A DNA stretch of 64,000 nucleotides. It comes from Haematobia irritans (Eukaryota; Arthropoda; Insecta; Diptera; Muscidae). Below are positions 60,980-64,000 of this stretch, piece after piece. The stretch lies in contig NC_134398.1 of assembly GCF_050003625.1 (NCBI RefSeq), positions 62,001 to 126,000 of the forward strand, in the 5' to 3' direction. Under the pieces are notes generated by a model. The model saw only the letters and a program-made list of their open reading frames with translations, did no database searches and was not told the DNA's origin. Numbering within the stretch: the first letter of the stretch is position 1; each line of letters opens with the position of its first letter. The translations under genes were made by a program, and so were the position numbers.

Positions 60980-62046
60980 CCAGAACTGGTGCAACAATAT
61001 TGGGTGTCAGATGCTGCGGCAGAGAATATTGTTGTGCGGGAGATGTCGGGGGGTGACATAGTCTGATGACCCTCTGCTGCTGTCGTTGGCACAGCATCCT
61101 GCCACGAAGTCAGTATGACTATACTCCCGCAGCGATGTTAAACCGGAGCAGTTCCGGAAGTGCACCCATTCCAAGCACCGGTTACACCTCTCCAAAACCG
61201 AGCGATGGTGAATTTGGTTTCGACAAACTGCATAGTACTATGGTCCGGGATTTCTCTCAATCCCAGGCGAAACAACACGTAATGTGGCAGCCGCTATCTG
61301 ACGGTTGGGGTACATCGGGCCAATCCGGCGCAAAGAACCCGCCGCAGTGGGATTGTAAGGTAATTTCTAGCCTTGCTAAATCAACCGCTTCGCAGTTCCC
61401 CGGTATGTTGCTGTGGACAGGCACCCATATTAGTTTAATATTGTACTGCTCAGACATCTCGTTGAGAGATTTGCGGCAATCGATGGCCGTTTTCGAGTTT
61501 TAAGAACACACAGTCCAAGGATTTTATTGCAATTTGACCGCCTGAGTATATATTAATGCCAACATTTGATGGAACATTACTTCTCTGCCAATTTGTAACC
61601 TCCTTTATACATCCGTTGTTGCAGCTAACTGTTTTGTATGTCTAAAGGCAATAGATGCGGCATGACATTATGTGAATCTGTTGCTGCCTTATGCGCTTTA
61701 CAGACTATCGGTTATTCCGGACGACAGTGCTCGTGTCGAACATATCCCATATATCGTGCACATTATAAGTAAAGTCAGAAGGTATAATCGATACTGCTGC
61801 ATCTTTATGGGATCGATAACACATTTGCCTGTTATTTAGCCATATTCTTTACAAACACCGACATTCCGTCCGGAATAACTGATAGACTGTAATGCGCATT
61901 CCTGAATGCGTCTGAGATACACAAGCACGCTGAACTTTATCTAAACTTGTCGTAGACTTTAATACCATACAGCATTATAGGTCTAACCACTGACTTGTAC
62001 ATCCAATGCACAATTTTCGGGTTTAGTCTCCACTGTTTTCCTATTG
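60980..62046 (-). pseudogene. LINE-derived tandem unit 1 (RT end, RNase H, PHD-like finger)
   Basis: On the minus strand, from 62046 down, the unit contains the end of a reverse transcriptase (NPKIVHWMYKSVVRPIMLYG), a Harbinger-like MITE, an RNase H domain (MSEQYNIKLIWVPVHSNIPG; NCEAVDLARLE) and then, in the same open frame, a sequence leading to a PHD-like Cys-rich motif (ERCNRCLEWVHFRNCSGL, C-x2-C-x4-H-x3-C). RNase H plus reverse transcriptase points to an I/LOA-like non-LTR clade. The order RNase H then finger means the 3' end of one LINE is joined to the 5' part of another. Many frames are broken. Confidence 0.8.
61691..61899 (+). mobile_element. Harbinger-like MITE, copy 1 (deleted form)
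   Basis: Ends ATGCGCTTTACAGACTATCG and the reverse of TGCGCATTACAGTCTATCAG. It lacks a 35-bp internal stretch (around CGACAAGTCGTATCGATCCG) that full copies have. It is inserted in the LINE between reverse transcriptase and RNase H. Confidence 0.8.
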
Positions 62047-62710
62047 CCAGAACTGGTGCAACAATATTGGGTGTCAGATGCTGCGGCAGAGAATATTGTT
62101 GTGCGGGAGATGTCGGGGGGTGACATAGTCTGATGACCCTCTCTGCTGTCGATGGCACAGTATCCTGCCACGAAGTCAGTATGACTATACTCCCGCAGCG
62201 ATGTTAAGCCGGAGCAGTTCCGGAAGTGCACCCATTCCAAGTACCGGTTACACCTCTCCAAAACCGAGCGATGGTGAATTTGGTTTCGACAAACTGCATA
62301 ATATTATGGTCCGGGGTTTCTCTCAATCCCGGGCGAAACAACACGTAATGTGGCAGCCGCTATCCGACGGTTGGGGTACATCGGGCCAATCCGGCGCAAA
62401 GAACCCGCCGCCGTGGGATTGTAAGGTAGTTTCTAGCCGTGCTAAATCAACCGCTTCGCAGTTCCCCGGCATGTTCCTGTGGACAGGCACCCATATTAGT
62501 TTAATATTGTACTGCTCAGACATCTCGTTGAGAGATTTGCGGCAATCGATGGCCGTTTTCGAGTTAAAGAACACACAGTCCAAGGATTTTATTGCAATTT
62601 GACCGCCTGAGTATATATTAATGCCAACATTTGTTGGAACATTACTTCTCTGCCAATTTGTAACCTCCTTTATACATCCGTTGTTGCAGCTAACTGTTTT
62701 GTATGTCTAA

Positions 62711-62951
62711 TGCGCTTTACAGACTATCAGTTATTCCGGACGACAGAGCTCGTGTCGAACATATCCCATATATTGTGCACATTATAAGTTAAGTCCGAAG
62801 GCATAATCGATACTGTTGGTGTTTATGGGATCGATAACACATTTACCGATTATTTAGTCATCGCCGACAAGTCGTATCGATCCGACACACTGTAAGATTC
62901 TTTACAAACACCGACATTCCGTCCGGAATAACTGATAGTCTGTAAAGCGCA
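62711..62951 (+). mobile_element. Harbinger-like MITE, copy 2 (full, 241 bp)
   Basis: Perfect-looking inverted ends TGCGCTTTACAGACTATCAG, continued by TTATTCCGGACG. TAA flanks both sides (GTCTAA|element|TAAAGG). The sister LINE unit has the uninterrupted site GTATGTCTAAAGGCAATAG (61636-61654), proving a 3-bp TAA target duplication, as in the PIF/Harbinger superfamily. Confidence 0.92.
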
Positions 62952-63000
62952 TAAAGGCAATAGATGCGGCATGACATTATGGGAATCTGTTCCTGCCTTA

Positions 63001-63206
63001 TGCGCTTTACAGACTATCAGTTATTCCGGACGACAGTGCTCGTGTCGAACATATCCCATATATCGTGCACATATAAGTTAAGTCCGAAGGCATAATCGAT
63101 ACAACTGCATGTTTATGGGATCGATAACACATTTGCCGATTATTTAGCCAGATTCTTTACAAACACCGACATTCCGTCCGGAATAACTGATAGTCTGTAA
63201 AGCGCA
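63001..63206 (+). mobile_element. Harbinger-like MITE, copy 3 (deleted form)
   Basis: The same position in unit 2 as copy 1 in unit 1, with the same internal deletion (TTTAGCCAGATTCTTTAC). It was therefore inserted before the LINE segment was duplicated. Confidence 0.85.
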
Positions 63207-63356
63207 TTCCTGAATGCGTCTGAGATACACAAGCACGCTGAACTTTATCTAAACTTGTCGTAGACTTTAATACCATACAGCATTATATGTCTAACCACTG
63301 ACTTGTACATCCAATGCACAATTTTCGGGTTTAGTCTCCACTGTTTTCCTATTGCC

Positions 63357-63550
63357 TTTTTTTGCACGTGTGCAGAGCTACCGTTGCTTTTATCGCTTTT
63401 TCTTCAATATTAAGCTTAAAGTTCAGCTTCCTGTCCAAAATAACCCCAAGGTATTTTGCACACTCAGCAAAGGAATTTCAATATCCCCTAAGCAGATGGG
63501 CTTAACTGGGAACTTTGCAGGCTTGTCTTCTCTTCGTTAGAAGTTCGTCT
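63357..63550 (-). pseudogene. LINE reverse-transcriptase C-terminal fragment
   Basis: On minus, AKYLGVILDRKLNFKLNIEE and KATVALHTCKK match the post-catalytic region of LINE reverse transcriptases, continuing into unit 2 (MYKSVVRHIMLYG). The fragment stops at the next MITE. The catalytic YxDD motif lies outside the retained sequence. Confidence 0.75.
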
Positions 63551-63552
63551 AA

Positions 63553-64000
63553 TGCGCTTTACAGAGTATCAGTTATTCCGGACGACAGTGCTCGTGTCGA
63601 ACATGTCCTATATATTGTGCACATTATAAGTTAAGTCCGAAGGCATAATAGATACTGCTGCTTGTTTATGGGATCGATAATGCGCTTTACAGGCTATCAG
63701 TTATTCCGGACGGAATGTCGGTGTTTGTAAAGAATCTTACAGTGTGTCGGATCGATACGACTTGTCGGCGATGACTAAATAATCGGTAAATGTGTTATCG
63801 ATCCCATAAACATGCAGCAGTATCGATTATGCCTTCGGACTTAACTTATAATTTGCACAATGTATGGGATATGTTCGACACAAGTACTGTCGTCCGGAAT
63901 AACTGATAGTCTGTAAAGCGCATAACACATTTACCGATTATTTAGTCATCGCCGACAAGTCGTATCGATCCGACACACTGTAAGATTCTTTACAAACACC
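63553..64000 (+). mobile_element. Harbinger-like MITE, copy 4, interrupted by copy 5
   Basis: The left part 63553-63680 reads in the usual direction to GGGATCGATAA. The element resumes at 63923 with TAACACATTTACCGATTATT and runs off the window end before its right terminus. TAA at both junctions is the target duplication of the inserted copy. Confidence 0.88.
63681..63922 (-). mobile_element. Harbinger-like MITE, copy 5, nested and inverted
   Basis: A full 242-bp copy in reverse orientation (TGCGCTTTACAGGCTATCAG at left; CTGATAGTCTGTAAAGCGCA at right), inserted into copy 4 at a TAA. Self-nesting shows family activity after copy 4 had inserted. Confidence 0.9.

Larger units (their letters stand above)
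62047..63356 (-). pseudogene. LINE-derived tandem unit 2
   Basis: Near-identical to unit 1 (period 1067 bp) but longer by one extra 241-bp MITE at 62711-62951. It has RNase H (SKTAIDCRKSLNEMSEQYN; WVPVHRNMPGNCEAVDLAR) and a finger variant in which the second Cys of the motif is Tyr (CNRY). The unit border shares CCAG microhomology with the left edge of unit 1. Confidence 0.8.

Noticed and set aside
61066..62602. Plus-strand ORFs of 133-145 codons
   Set aside because: They are antisense to the RNase H and finger regions of the LINE, which are the recognisable frames.

Overview
This is eukaryotic nuclear DNA from a higher fly (Diptera: Schizophora, most likely a calyptrate such as a muscid or blow fly; this is inference). 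Two spliced genes encode proteins close to Drosophila eIF4A and profilin (chickadee). Both map near cytological bands 26A-B of Drosophila 2L, so their proximity here looks like conserved microsynteny. The rest is AT-rich and heavily loaded with dipteran repeats: tRNA-derived SINEs, mariner/pogo/hAT/Harbinger-like DNA elements and RNase H-bearing LINE fragments. No bacterial-style operons, CRISPR arrays or phage genes are present.

Layout. (1) 1-27578: a tandem satellite with a 665-bp unit, 41 full copies plus a partial one. The copies look identical apart from two substitutions at the last junction. The array runs off the left edge of the window. The edge decays through a diverged unit (to about 27718) into short degenerate repeats. 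(2) 28.2-36.5 kb: intergenic repeat territory with a perfect 44-bp-arm palindrome (28847-28936), two SINEs with clear target duplications, and a cluster of palindromic TTAA-flanked MITEs. (3) 36583-39275 (+): eIF4A, five coding exons, 408-aa model, with one of the TTAA MITEs in intron 2. (4) 39.5-51.3 kb: about 12 kb of nested transposons between the two convergent genes. It includes an internally deleted rosa-like DD41D mariner, a 0.9-kb tandem duplication, and a 1.25-kb hAT-like element with a perfect 8-bp target duplication inside a TTAA MITE. (5) 51422-57921 (-): profilin, three coding exons, 126 aa, introns of 1.55 and 4.57 kb filled with repeats, plus a likely 5' UTR exon. (6) 59337-60783: a dead DD34D mariner whose 5' part is copied again as an inverted repeat. 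(7) 60784-64000: LINE fragments in head-to-tail 1.07-kb tandem units, invaded by Harbinger-like MITEs whose TAA duplication is proved by an empty site in the sister unit.

The two host genes are housekeeping genes (translation initiation and actin dynamics) and are not functionally coupled beyond location. The most interesting material is repeat biology: the near-perfectly homogenised 665-bp satellite derived from a dispersed element, a TTAA-specific palindromic MITE family, a Harbinger-like MITE nested into itself, and the LINE chimera.
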